The notes below the pieces were generated by a model. The model ran no database searches. It saw only the letters and a list, made by a program, of their open reading frames with translations, and was not told the origin of the DNA. From positions 1,922,001 through 1,986,000 of the forward strand of contig OZ255824.1 in the NCBI GenBank assembly GCA_965277495.1: a stretch of 64,000 nt of DNA, read 5' to 3'. The stretch is from CAHJXG01 sp965277495 (GTDB taxonomy: Bacteria > Pseudomonadota > Alphaproteobacteria > Acetobacterales > Acetobacteraceae). Both the position numbers and the translations under genes were made by a program. Below are positions 28,323 to 37,783 of this stretch, one piece after another (position 1 is the stretch's first letter; each line of letters opens with the position of its first letter).

Positions 28323-28958
28323 CTAATGCTTCGCCGACTCGATCTGTTCCGCGATGGCGGCACCGAGCAGCCTTGCCTTGTGGGCGGTGTAGTCGAGCCG
28401 GTGGCACAGCAATTCCGCGTCCTCTGCCCGGTCGCCAAGCGCGGCCCGGTTGCGCCGCTGCGCCTGTTCGATCGCCGTCCGCCGCTCGGGAGGGTCGTCC
28501 GCCCGCAGCGATGCGATGGCACGGTCGCCGCCGGCCACCTCGTCTGCGAGCAGATGCGATTGCGCGACCTTGTCCGTGACCCCGTCCTCGATGAAACCGC
28601 GGAGCTGGTTGGTGCGGGCGACGACGCCGTCGAGAATAAGCGGCAGCGCCTGCGCGGTGCCAGGCCCGGACTCGCGCGCCAATGCGGCGATGCGGGCGAC
28701 GCCCAAATCCGGCACGTTCTCGGGTGCTGCCGCGAAATCGACCACCGCCCGGACGCGGGGGTCCGCCTTCCACGCGTCGCCGTCGTGGGCCGCCAGGGCC
28801 AGAGGATGCGGCAGCAGGGTGGCGGCCGTCAGCGGGTCGGCGTCCACTCCGCGGCACGGCCACTCCGGAAGCGGCCCAGATTGCGGCGGCGCGGCAGAAA
28901 CCACGCCGGCAGACCAGCCCATGAGGATCAACGTCGACATGGCGAGACGGTATTTCAT
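28323..28958 (-). CDS. Periplasmic hypothetical protein linked to the quinoprotein
   Basis: A 211-residue protein with signal peptide (about 1-22, ending VVSAA) and one Cys pair candidate (WPCRG near residue 34; LLCHRLDY near 185). The rest is Ala-rich and helical. GGGAGG precedes ATG 28958. It lies 30 bp upstream of the PQQ dehydrogenase gene on the same strand, so it is probably the first gene of that operon and could act in its maturation or electron transfer. No family recognised. Confidence 0.65.
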   Translation of the reverse strand: MKYRLAMSTLILMGWSAGVVSAAPPQSGPLPEWPCRGVDADPLTAATLLPHPLALAAHDGDAWKADPRVRAVVDFAAAPENVPDLGVARIAALARESGPGTAQALPLILDGVVARTNQLRGFIEDGVTDKVAQSHLLADEVAGGDRAIASLRADDPPERRTAIEQAQRRNRAALGDRAEDAELLCHRLDYTAHKARLLGAAIAEQIESAKH

Positions 28959-29055
28959 TCTTGCCGCTTCCTCCCAGGCTCCGGTCAGCAACTCTCGCCG
29001 GGCGTGATCTTTGAAGGCACGATCTCCGATGTCAATTCAAGAGGGTGATGCCAAT

Positions 29056-29343
29056 ATGGTGAGAACGTTGATCGCGGTCACAGCCTGCATCCTGCTGCTG
29101 TCCGTTGGCTTCGCGAGGGCAGCGGAGGTCTCCGATCCCGACCTGGTCAAGCTATGCGTCGATGAACTCAAGTCCCGGCAGCCGCCGAGCGAGGTCCAGG
29201 AGAATACGGAGGTCGTCTTCTCCCACGTCGAGCGCACGGACTTGCAGCAGGTCGTGGACGTGCAGGTGACCGAGGCCGAGGGACGGCGCGTCGCCGGCCG
29301 CTGCATCGTGCGCAGCGGCAAGGTTTTCGACTACAAAGGGTAG
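29056..29343 (+). CDS. Small periplasmic hypothetical protein
   Basis: A 95-residue protein with signal peptide (1-22, FARA-A) and a mature part with two Cys (LCVDELK, GRCIVRSG) that could form a disulfide. The order VFSHVERTDLQQVVDVQVTEAEGRR suggests a small beta-rich domain. It is divergent from the quinoprotein operon and 97 bp from it. No known family; function not assigned. Confidence 0.6.
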   Translation: MVRTLIAVTACILLLSVGFARAAEVSDPDLVKLCVDELKSRQPPSEVQENTEVVFSHVERTDLQQVVDVQVTEAEGRRVAGRCIVRSGKVFDYKG

Positions 29344-29512
29344 GGGTCCGATCCTCACGCGTGGATGCCAAGCGTTAGGGGAATCGGCCCACCAGATAAT
29401 GGCTTGGGGTGCGGTGCCAGCGCCTGCTTTACGGCGCTGGCTGAATCAGCTCGTCAAACGAGGCTAGGCAGATTCCGATTTGTTGACCAACGGAGTGGTT
29501 TTGCGATTCGCT

Positions 29513-30027
29513 ATGGGCATCGTTTCGCGGAGGTGTTTTTTGGGTGCAAAACCTGCTGTTGCAGCGAACGGCCAGCAGTGCGCCGATCTGGTCGCGCTTG
29601 CGGGCTCGGGTAATCGTGGGGAGGCGGACCGGGCTCGTGCCGTGCTGCTGACGCTGAGCGGCTGGACCAGTCCACGGATCGCGGAAGCGTTTGGGGTGCG
29701 AGAGGCTACGGTCCGCCTTTGGCGCCGCGGCTTTGTCCGAGGCGGTATCGAGGCATTGAAAGCGAGCATCGCGCCCGGGCCGGTCCACGTCAGCAAGCTC
29801 TCGCTCGCAGCGCTGGCAGCCCGGGCACACTGTCGAGTGGCTGCCCAAATACACCCCCGAGCTGAACGATATCGAGGTGGCCTGGCATGACCTCAAGGCG
29901 CATCATCTCGCGCATCAGACCTTCACCGGCATTGCCCAACTCGACAAAGCCATCCACGTGGCCGTCAAAGGCTTGAACCGTGAGCGAATGGCGGTTTCGT
30001 TGGCCAAGTCGCGAATCTCCGCTTAGT
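29513..30027 (+). pseudogene. IS630-family transposase, internally deleted and frameshifted
   Basis: The 5' part encodes the N-terminal helix-turn-helix of an IS630 transposase (LSGWTSPRIAEAFGVREATVRLWRRGF). The last part, in a different frame from about 29820, encodes the C-terminal end of the DDE domain (WLPKYTPELNDIEVAWHDLKAHH) and stops at TAG 30025-30027. The middle of the catalytic domain is missing, joined at about 29790-29815, so the element is dead. Clear terminal repeats were not found. Confidence 0.82.
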
Positions 30028-30030
30028 GCA

Positions 30031-30284
30031 GAGAGGCCGACCTCCCGTCGATCGCGGCCGTGCAACCGCTGCACGTCGCTGCCTGGATGGAGCTGCAGAC
30101 GCGCACGCGGACCGCCCCAAGCGTGAAGCAGCAGCTCGCGGCCATCCGTCATCTATTCGATTGGCTGGTCATGGGCCAGATCGCGCCGGCGAACCCGACC
30201 GCCTCGGTCCGTGGGCCGCCGCATGTCTTACGGCAGGGCAAGACGCCGGTGCTCGACCCGGCCGAGGAAGTATCCATCTGGTGA
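30031..30284 (+). pseudogene. Tyrosine recombinase (XerD-like) fragment
   Basis: About 84 codons encode a core-binding (SAM-like) domain of a phage-type integrase: PLHVAAWMELQ, PSVKQQLAAIRHLFDWLVMGQ, NPTASVRGPPHV, then GKTPVLDPAEE. The N-terminus and the whole catalytic domain (R-H-R-Y) are gone. It is squeezed between an IS630 relic and an IS66 relic, so the 3' part was probably lost with the IS66 insertion. Confidence 0.75.
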
Positions 30285-30356
30285 CGGCTGCTTTTCTGCT
30301 TACGGGATGGTCTTTGATTCTACATGCGTTCTTTGGAGCGCCGTTAAGGTCATGGC

Positions 30357-30806
30357 ATGGGTAGGCAGATGGAGAACGTCGCCGGGGTTGAGCGGCGTAG
30401 ACGCTGGCGGGTTGGGGAAAAGCTGCGGATACTGGCGGAGCTGGAGGAGTCCGGCGTTAAGTTCAACGACGTGGCATGCCGTCACGGCCTGAGCCGCGGG
30501 CTGCTGTGGTAGTGGCGCGATGCGCAGCGGTGCGGGCAGTTGGTGGAGGATGCACCGGTATTCCTGCCGCTACGGGTCGCCATGGGCCAGCCCCGGCCCG
30601 CATCCCCGTCGGTTCCGGCGCCAGGCGCGCGCCCGATCCGGCGGGAGCGGACGGGGCGTGGGCGGACGGGGCGTGGGCGGACGGGGCGTGGGCGGACGGG
30701 GCGTGGGCGGATCGAGGTTGCGTTGCCGGGCGGGGTGGTGCTGCGCATCGGCGCGGGCGTCGGCACGGCAGCGCTCCGCGGCGTGCTTGCGGCGTTGCGC
30801 GGATGA
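30357..30806 (+). pseudogene. IS66-family tnpA (OrfA) with in-frame stop
   Basis: The reading frame starts MGRQMENVAGVERRRRWRVGEKL and continues with the helix-turn-helix VACRHGLSRGLLW typical of IS66 TnpA. TAG at 30510-30512 interrupts it, then the same frame continues to TGA 30804-30806. It contains a 15-bp tandem repeat coding GRGRT units. The TGA overlaps the ATG of tnpB (ATGA), as in intact IS66 elements. Confidence 0.8.
30646..30711 (+). repeat. 15-bp tandem repeat, four copies plus a partial
   Basis: The unit GGCGGACGGGGCGTG is repeated head to tail at 30646-30705 (first copy differs at one base), with a partial copy to 30711, inside the broken IS66 tnpA. It encodes Gly-Arg-Gly-Arg-Thr repeats and is probably replication slippage in a decaying gene. 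Confidence 0.9.
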
Positions 30807-31504
30807 TTCCGGTCCCGGCCGGGGTGCGGGTCTGGCTTGCGGTGGGCCACACGGACATGCGGCGTGGCAAGAACGGCCTGGCCCTCCAGGTGCAGCAGGC
30901 GTTGCAGCGCGCCCCGCACGCAGGCGACCTCTACGTGTTCCGGGGCAAGCGCAGCGACCTGGGGAAGATCCTGTGGCACGACGGGCTCGGCATGTCGCTG
31001 TATGCCAAGCGATTGGAGCGCGGCCGGTTCATCTGGCCGTCGCCGGTGCAAGGCGCGGCGTGCGGCAGAGCAGCGCGCATCCGGCGCCGAGGCGGTCATC
31101 GCCAGCTTAAGCTGATGATTGCCAAGATGCGGCATGCGCGGTTCGGCGCCTCGTCCGAGCGTGGCCGCAAGCTGCTGGACCAGCTCGAACTCCAGCTGGA
31201 GGAGATGGAGGCCGCCGCCACCGAGGACGAGGCCGCCGTCCAGGCCAACCCGCCATCCCAGGGCGCCAAGCCGCCGCCCACCCGGCGCAAGCCGGTCCGT
31301 GCGCCGTTCCCACCCCACATCCCGCGCGAGCGCGTCGTGCCCGGCCCGACATCCTGCCCCTGCTGCCAGGGCAAGCTGTCCAAGTTAGGCGAGGACGTGA
31401 CCGAGACGCTCGAAGTGATCCCGCGGCAGTTCAAGGTAATCCAGACCGTGCGCGAGCGCTTCGCGTGCCGCCACAGGCCGATGCGCACCCGGCCCGGCGC
31501 CTGA
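30803..31504 (+). pseudogene. IS66 tnpB-tnpC fusion remnant
   Basis: It begins as TnpB (IS66 Orf2): MIPVPAGVRVWLAVGHTDMRRGKNGL ... GKRSDLGKILWHDGLGM, through about residue 83. It then passes without a stop into the N-terminal part of the IS66 transposase TnpC (LKLMIAKMRHARFGASSER, then the zinc-binding CPCCQGKL region near residue 190). The end of tnpB and the start of tnpC are therefore deleted. A second deletion with a frameshift near 31460-31504 separates it from the C-terminal part. Confidence 0.82.
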
Positions 31505-31989
31505 CCGGATACAGCGGCATCTTCCAGGCCGATGCATACGCCGGGTTCAACGACCTGCATCGCCCGGGCCGACAACCAGGCCCCCTGACGCAGGCCGCCT
31601 GCTGGGCGCACGGCCGGCGCAAGCTGTTCGCGCAGGCCCGGCAGCAGCACATGGCGCCGCTGGTCGCCGGGCTCGAGACCTGGATGCGCGCCGAGCGCGG
31701 CAAGCTGTCCCGCCACTCCGAGGCGGCAAAGGCAATGGACTACATGCTTAGGCGCCGGCCGGCGTTTGCCCGCTTCCTGGACGACGGCCGCATTTGCCTG
31801 ACCAACAACGCCGCCGAGCGGGCGGCGGCGATCTACACGCTGATCGTCACGGCCAAGCTGAGCGGCCTCGACCCGCGCGCCTGGCTAGCCTCCGTGCTGC
31901 GCCGCATCGCCGACCACCCGGCCTCGCGGCTCGACGAGCTGCTGCCCTGGAACTGCAGAGAGCGGGCTGCCGTCAAGCTTGTGGCCTGA
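31465..31989 (+). pseudogene. IS66 transposase (tnpC), C-terminal fragment
   Basis: Encodes the C-terminal half of an IS66 DDE transposase. GIFQADAYAGFNDL carries the second catalytic Asp region, and CWAHGRRKLF and DDGRICLTNNAAERAAA hold the final Glu region and tail. The central part between the zinc finger and this segment is lost, so the element cannot transpose alone. No matching terminal repeat was found next to it. Confidence 0.82.
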
Positions 31990-32001
31990 AAGGGTCTGGA
32001 A

Positions 32002-32223
32002 CTATGTGCGGCGCGCAAACCACGCGATGTCCGGGATATTCGGCGTGTGGCCCAGGCTAATCCACTCGGAACGGATTCTCCCCGCCACCTTGTCGGGATT
32101 TTGTTCATCCCAGGCTTTGTAACCACCACGGGAGTAAGGCGGACCGCCGACAATAAGCCCTTTGGCCAAAAGGTCGGTCACGATCATCAGGCTCTGTTCC
32201 ATGGCCTCCTCGCCTGCCCCCAC
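32002..32223 (-). pseudogene. Unrecognised coding fragment
   Basis: Open frame of 73 codons (QSLMIVTDLLAKGLIVGGPPYSRGGYKAWDE) in a stretch less GC-rich than the chromosome. It overlaps the end of the next upstream frame (32187-32579) in another phase, and the last codons of that frame run into this one if one frameshift is allowed. I read it as the possible distal part of the same decayed gene. Family not recognised. Confidence 0.35.
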
Positions 32224-32579
32224 GAACTCCTCAACCTGCCTGGGTGGCCGGGCGGGGTAACGCCTGTTCCACCTTGTGTCAGGCGGTCGAATAGCTCGCG
32301 TGCCTCGTTCTCGCCGCCCGGCAATACGCGGACTCCAGAATCCTCCCCGGGTTCGCCCACATTCCGGCGGCCGGGTTTGAACGCATTGGTTGGCTTTTCT
32401 CCCTCGGCAGCCGGAGGCACAGGAACTACCGCCTCAAGAACAGGTGGGGCTGGCGCGGCAGGCCGATTAGAGCTTGGCTTGCTCAAAGACGGTGCGTCTC
32501 TCGGCCTGGCCATGAGGTAGAGAAAACCTCCCAGCAACAAAGCCCCGCCGGCCTGGCTATCTGAAAAAAGGTTTTTCAC
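32187..32579 (-). CDS. Possible secreted polymorphic-toxin-like remnant
   Basis: Open frame of 130 codons. A short N-terminus with one hydrophobic helix (GGALLLGGFLYLMA) is followed by a Pro/Ala-rich linker and the segment GGENEARELFDRLTQGGTG. That segment resembles a recurrent pre-toxin segment of Rhs/polymorphic toxin C-termini. The usual following PGG-rich toxin segment is absent and the frame ends soon after, so a frameshift into the overlapping downstream frame is likely. Low confidence; it may be debris brought in with the surrounding insertion sequences. Confidence 0.35.
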   Translation of the reverse strand: MKNLFSDSQAGGALLLGGFLYLMARPRDAPSLSKPSSNRPAAPAPPVLEAVVPVPPAAEGEKPTNAFKPGRRNVGEPGEDSGVRVLPGGENEARELFDRLTQGGTGVTPPGHPGRLRSSWGQARRPWNRA

Positions 32580-32748
32580 GGTCGACGCGGATTGGCCAAC
32601 TTGCCGAATTCCCCGATTTACATTGAGGCAGGCATTGGAAGACTTTCTCGATAACAGCTTTCAGGCCGATGAAATGCCAGACCGCGCCGAAATGCTCGAA
32701 TTCTTCGAGCAACCGCCCTTAAGTCAGGGACAGGTCGGGCGCGGATTT

Positions 32749-33546
32749 TCAATGTCCGATCCGAGACGGATCTGTTATGGGAACCGGCGGCGGCATGCGA
32801 CCAAAAGGAGCGCGGTCTTCGGGCAACGATACCGTCGCCACTCCTTGGGAGAGACGGCGGATAAAGAGCAGCCATTGAAAGCCTCGCACGACGGGCGGCA
32901 CGGCTCTTACTATGCCTAATCCAAGATTTCGGAGGCTTGCCTCCAGCCATTCGCGATCGAAGATGACCGCATTCCAAGGATCTTCAACATTGATGTACAG
33001 CACATTCTGAAAATCCTGCAGCATCGGAAAGTAACGTTTTTCAAATAAAAAGAAGCTGGCAACTAATAGACCATCGGGGCGCAGCACTCTAACAGACTCT
33101 CGCAAATAATATTCGGCGTGTGCCTGGGTGGTATGGGTAAATACCGACAAGGCAATAACTAAGCTCGAGGCTGCATCCTCTGCCGGCATCGGCAAGACGG
33201 CTGGTTTACCAAGCCCTGGATTAAATGAATGATTGTCGACATCGTGGTGAAGAAACCTGAAGTCTGCCGCATGGGGCACCAGATTATCCTGGCACCATCG
33301 GATCATGCCGGAATGCAGGTCAAATCCTATATACCGGCGCGGCCGTGCGCGCTGCTGCATCATCTGCCGCGCGAGCCGTCCGCAGCCGCATCCAAAATCA
33401 AGGACCGCATCAAACTGCGAGGCGTCTATTTGCAGTATGGGATCGCCAGACGCATTCTCAAATGCAGCTTCATCCGTGGGACCAACAAGTTGGGGCATCT
33501 CGAACGGAGGGATTGGAAGCCTGTCGCTTGTTGATCGATTAGCCAC
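32749..33546 (-). CDS. Class I SAM-dependent methyltransferase
   Basis: A 265-residue methyltransferase with a clear motif I, VLDFGCGCGRLARQ (about residue 50), an acidic post-I residue in YIGFDLHSG and the later VLRPDGLLVASFFLF segment. The substrate is unknown; this fold in such a setting often acts on small molecules or surface sugars. Its codon use is visibly less GC-biased than that of the flanking core genes. It is bounded on both sides by insertion-sequence material, suggesting horizontal transfer. No partner genes survive next to it. Confidence 0.8.
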   Translation of the reverse strand: MANRSTSDRLPIPPFEMPQLVGPTDEAAFENASGDPILQIDASQFDAVLDFGCGCGRLARQMMQQRARPRRYIGFDLHSGMIRWCQDNLVPHAADFRFLHHDVDNHSFNPGLGKPAVLPMPAEDAASSLVIALSVFTHTTQAHAEYYLRESVRVLRPDGLLVASFFLFEKRYFPMLQDFQNVLYINVEDPWNAVIFDREWLEASLRNLGLGIVRAVPPVVRGFQWLLFIRRLSQGVATVSLPEDRAPFGRMPPPVPITDPSRIGH

Positions 33547-33726
33547 TTAAGTCCTTGATATTGAGAGGGCGCCTATCGGTATGCTGTCACAAGATTTCAT
33601 TCACTGGTTTACGACTGCGAGCCTAAAGTCACATCGAATAGCAAGGATGCCGGTTCATCGATCAAGGCAGCGCGAGGCACGGCTGATCTATTAATTCGGT
33701 CTGGACTACCCGATCACCTGCCTATC

Positions 33727-33743
33727 GTAATTGCTCACCCTGG
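33727..33743. repeat. Left terminal inverted repeat of the IS66-type element
   Basis: Seventeen bases, GTAATTGCTCACCCTGG, exactly complementary to 35190-35206. The GTAA end is characteristic of IS66-family elements. Confidence 0.9.
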
Positions 33744-35108
33744 TGCCAGGCCCGCCTCGTTGCGTAGGGCCTGGCGAACAGCGGTCAGCACGGTTTCACC
33801 CCGTGCTTTTGCGGTGCTGACGACTGAGCGGAACGCGGCGTAGGTCTCGGCTCCCCACTCCGCCCTGAACCCGTTCGTCACCTTGCGGAATACCACGCTC
33901 GGCCGCAAAGCGCGCTCGGACACGTTGTTGGTCGGCGGCACCTCGCGATCGGCGGCGAACACCGTCAGGTGCTCCCGGCAGCGGCCGATGCGGCGGCGCA
34001 GCTTCTCGCCTTCCCGCTCCTTCGGCACGGCACGGGCGATGATGCGGTCGAGCCGTCGTTCCAGGTCGGAGCGGTATTGCACCAGCGTGCTGTCCCGCAA
34101 GCTCTCCCGCCTTCGTTCGATCGCCATGGCCCGTAGCAGCCACAGCTTGAATTGCGCGCTGAACACCGTGTCGCCGCAGTCAACCGCCCACTGCGTGTCG
34201 CGCAGCAGGTGCGCCAGGCACATCTGCCATCGTTCGGCGTGACCGCGCTGGCTGCCCAGCGCGTCCGACACCCATACGCCGGGCCGCACGCCCGCGAACA
34301 CCGCTTCCGGCACCGCCCGTCCCCGGCTGGGCCGGATCAGGTGCAGCACGCCCGCCTTGGTCACGAACACCCACTCCCACCAGGTCTTGCCCGCCACCCG
34401 CACCGACGTCTCGTCGCTGCACACCACGCGCGCGGCCCGCACCCCGGCCGCGACCGCCGCCGCGGCGGCGCCCAGCGGCGCACGCGCACGGGCGAGGATG
34501 TTGCACAACGCGCCTTCGCTGATCTGCAGGCCGAACACCTCGCCCATCAGCGCCCGCAGCCGCTCCAGCCCGATCGCGTGCGCGTAGTGCAGGTAGGCCA
34601 CCATGGCCTCGATGCTGCGGCCAAACGGCGAGCCGGGTTCGAGGCCTTCGGGGGCAGGCGCCGTGGAGCGCACGCCGCAGCAGGCGCAGCCTCCGCCGAA
34701 CAGGTGCACGCGGGTCACGTCGGGTCGGACGGGCGGCAGCTCGATGCGGTCGTAGACGCTTTGCGGAGACTGTGCCGTCACCGGGAACCCGGCCTGGCAG
34801 GCGGGACAGGCGTCCAGGTGGGCTTCCACGACGCGGTCCGGGTTCTCGGCCAGAGCGCGGGCCGTGCCGGGGCGGCCGCGGCGGCGGCGCAATTCCTTCT
34901 GGACAGAGCGGCCGGGCTTGGCTGCCTTGGACGGCGGGGTGGACGAATTGTCGGGCGTCTTGGCCGGACGGGTCAGATCCTCGATGCGAGCCTCAAGAAC
35001 AGAAATCCGAGCCAGCGCCTCATTGAACTGCCGCAAAAGCGAGAGGATCAGCACATCCTTCTCGGCATCGGTCATCGCGGCAAGGTCAATTGCGGAGATC
35101 ACATCCAC
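33735..35108 (-). CDS. IS66-family transposase, full length
   Basis: A 457-residue DDE transposase. The N-terminal leucine-rich helix and helix-turn-helix region (LLRQFNEALARISVLEARI) are followed by the Pro-rich KTPDNSSTPPSK and a zinc finger (CPAC ... CACCG). The RNase H-like domain has SDETSVRVAGKTWW and VSDALGSQRGH, and the tail is VPPTNNVSERALRPSVVFRK. No frameshift is seen. The gene occupies nearly the whole element between the terminal repeats. Confidence 0.92.
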   Translation of the reverse strand: MDVISAIDLAAMTDAEKDVLILSLLRQFNEALARISVLEARIEDLTRPAKTPDNSSTPPSKAAKPGRSVQKELRRRRGRPGTARALAENPDRVVEAHLDACPACQAGFPVTAQSPQSVYDRIELPPVRPDVTRVHLFGGGCACCGVRSTAPAPEGLEPGSPFGRSIEAMVAYLHYAHAIGLERLRALMGEVFGLQISEGALCNILARARAPLGAAAAAVAAGVRAARVVCSDETSVRVAGKTWWEWVFVTKAGVLHLIRPSRGRAVPEAVFAGVRPGVWVSDALGSQRGHAERWQMCLAHLLRDTQWAVDCGDTVFSAQFKLWLLRAMAIERRRESLRDSTLVQYRSDLERRLDRIIARAVPKEREGEKLRRRIGRCREHLTVFAADREVPPTNNVSERALRPSVVFRKVTNGFRAEWGAETYAAFRSVVSTAKARGETVLTAVRQALRNEAGLAPG

Positions 35109-35189
35109 CTTGAATCAAGTCGCCCGTGACCGTGTAAACCCTTATCTACAAGCCCCGACCAATCGGACCCGCTATGCCGTCGCAGCTAC

Positions 35190-35206
35190 CCAGGGTGAGC
35201 AATTAC
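35190..35206. repeat. Right terminal inverted repeat of the IS66-type element
   Basis: Seventeen bases, CCAGGGTGAGCAATTAC, exact reverse complement of 33727-33743. Confidence 0.9.
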
Positions 35207-35392
35207 CTTAATCCCTCGTTGACCAACAAACCAAGCTGCCCTGGTTCACCTCGAGCCTGCACCGTAGCAACCGGTACCTACCCTGATCTGGCCACGGCCG
35301 CCATTTTGCAGCGCAACGCTCCTGACGATCTTGGCCTCCCCTGCCGGACCGCGCCTTGATGTTCACGGACAAACGTTTCCGGTGTTCGAACG

Positions 35393-36852
<1,460 letters not shown>

Positions 36853-36856
<4 letters not shown>

Positions 36857-37773
36857 AGGGTGTCGTTCCGGTGCAGCAGCGTGCCGATCAGGCCGTTGGG
36901 GAAGAACAGGATGACGGCCAAGGCGATGGCGGAGACGACGAAGGTGCTGAGCTGGCCCAAGGGCCGCAGCAGCTCGCCGGCCACGATCAGGAACACCGCC
37001 CCGACCGCGGCGCCGACGATGGTGCGCCGTCCGCCCAGCACGCAGGCGATGATGATCTGCACGCCGACCGCGATGTCGATGACGGTGCCGACGGACGCGG
37101 TGCCGAAGTAGAAAATCAGCAATGCGCCGGACAGGCCGGAGAACAGCGCGCTGATGCAGAACGCCGCCAGCTTATGCTTGGTGACGTTGAAGCCGAGCGC
37201 CCCCGCGGCGACCGAGTCCTGGCCGCTGGCCTGCAAAATCAGGCCCAGAGCCGAGCGCGACAGCACGAACAAAATCAGGCCGCTTACCGTCATGAACCCG
37301 AGCGCGATCCAATAGTTGGTGGCGTCGTCGATCGAGAGCACGTCCGGGACGGTCATGCCGATCTCGCCGCCGGTGACGCTGGCGAAGATCACGATCACCT
37401 GTTGCAGCAGCAGCACCGCGACAAGGGTGATCAGGCCGAAATACGGGCCGTGCAGGCGCAATGCCGGCAATGCGAGCGCCACGCCGCCGATGGTCGCGGC
37501 GACCGCGCCAGCCGCGACGCAGATCGGGATCGAGAGGCCGTAGCGGCTGTTGAGGATGCCCGCCGTGTAGGCGCCGAGGCCGATCAGGAAGGTCGGCCCG
37601 AAGTTCACCTCGCCGGCGAAGCCGAACAGCAGGTCCCACGCCATCGCGAACACGCCGAAATAGTAGGCGAGGGTCAGCAGGCCCAGCACATAGGCCGACA
37701 CCCACCACGGTAGGGTGACGGCGACGATGAGCACGACGCCGGCGATCAGCAGCAACCGCGTGTTTTGCGACAT
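36853..37773 (-). CDS. livM: LivM-type ABC permease
   Basis: A 306-residue HAAT-family inner-membrane permease with 8-10 hydrophobic segments and characteristic FGFAGEVNFGPTFLIGLGAYTAG and LPALRLHGPYFGLITL motifs. Paired with LivH and the fused ATPase as one importer. ATG 37773 follows a TAGGGG element; its stop overlaps the ATPase start. The substrate class is inferred from family and neighbours (amino acids, or aromatic acids given the adjacent cat genes). Confidence 0.9.
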
Positions 37774-37783
37774 CGGCGTGCCC

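Larger units (their letters stand above)
33727..35206 (-). mobile_element. Intact IS66-type insertion sequence (single-transposase type)
   Basis: A 1480-bp element bounded by perfect 17-bp inverted repeats beginning GTAATTGCTCACC (33727-33743 and 35190-35206). It contains one full-length transposase and no tnpA/tnpB, as in the ISBst12 subgroup. The transposase stop codon lies within the left repeat. The 8 bp on either side do not match, so no target duplication is seen; rearrangement after insertion is possible. Confidence 0.88.

Noticed and set aside
26271..29048. A 925-codon open frame on the plus strand across the quinoprotein operon
   Set aside because: It is antisense to three clearly supported secreted proteins, its product is Arg/His/Asp-rich low complexity, and long antisense frames are common in high-GC DNA.
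29480..29890. An intact transposase-sized gene in the IS630 region
   Set aside because: The frame carries only the N-terminal helix-turn-helix; its last 35 codons are an out-of-frame reading of the C-terminal catalytic part.
32623..32919. A 98-codon plus-strand frame overlapping the methyltransferase 3' end
   Set aside because: More than half is antisense to conserved methyltransferase sequence and the product has no pattern.
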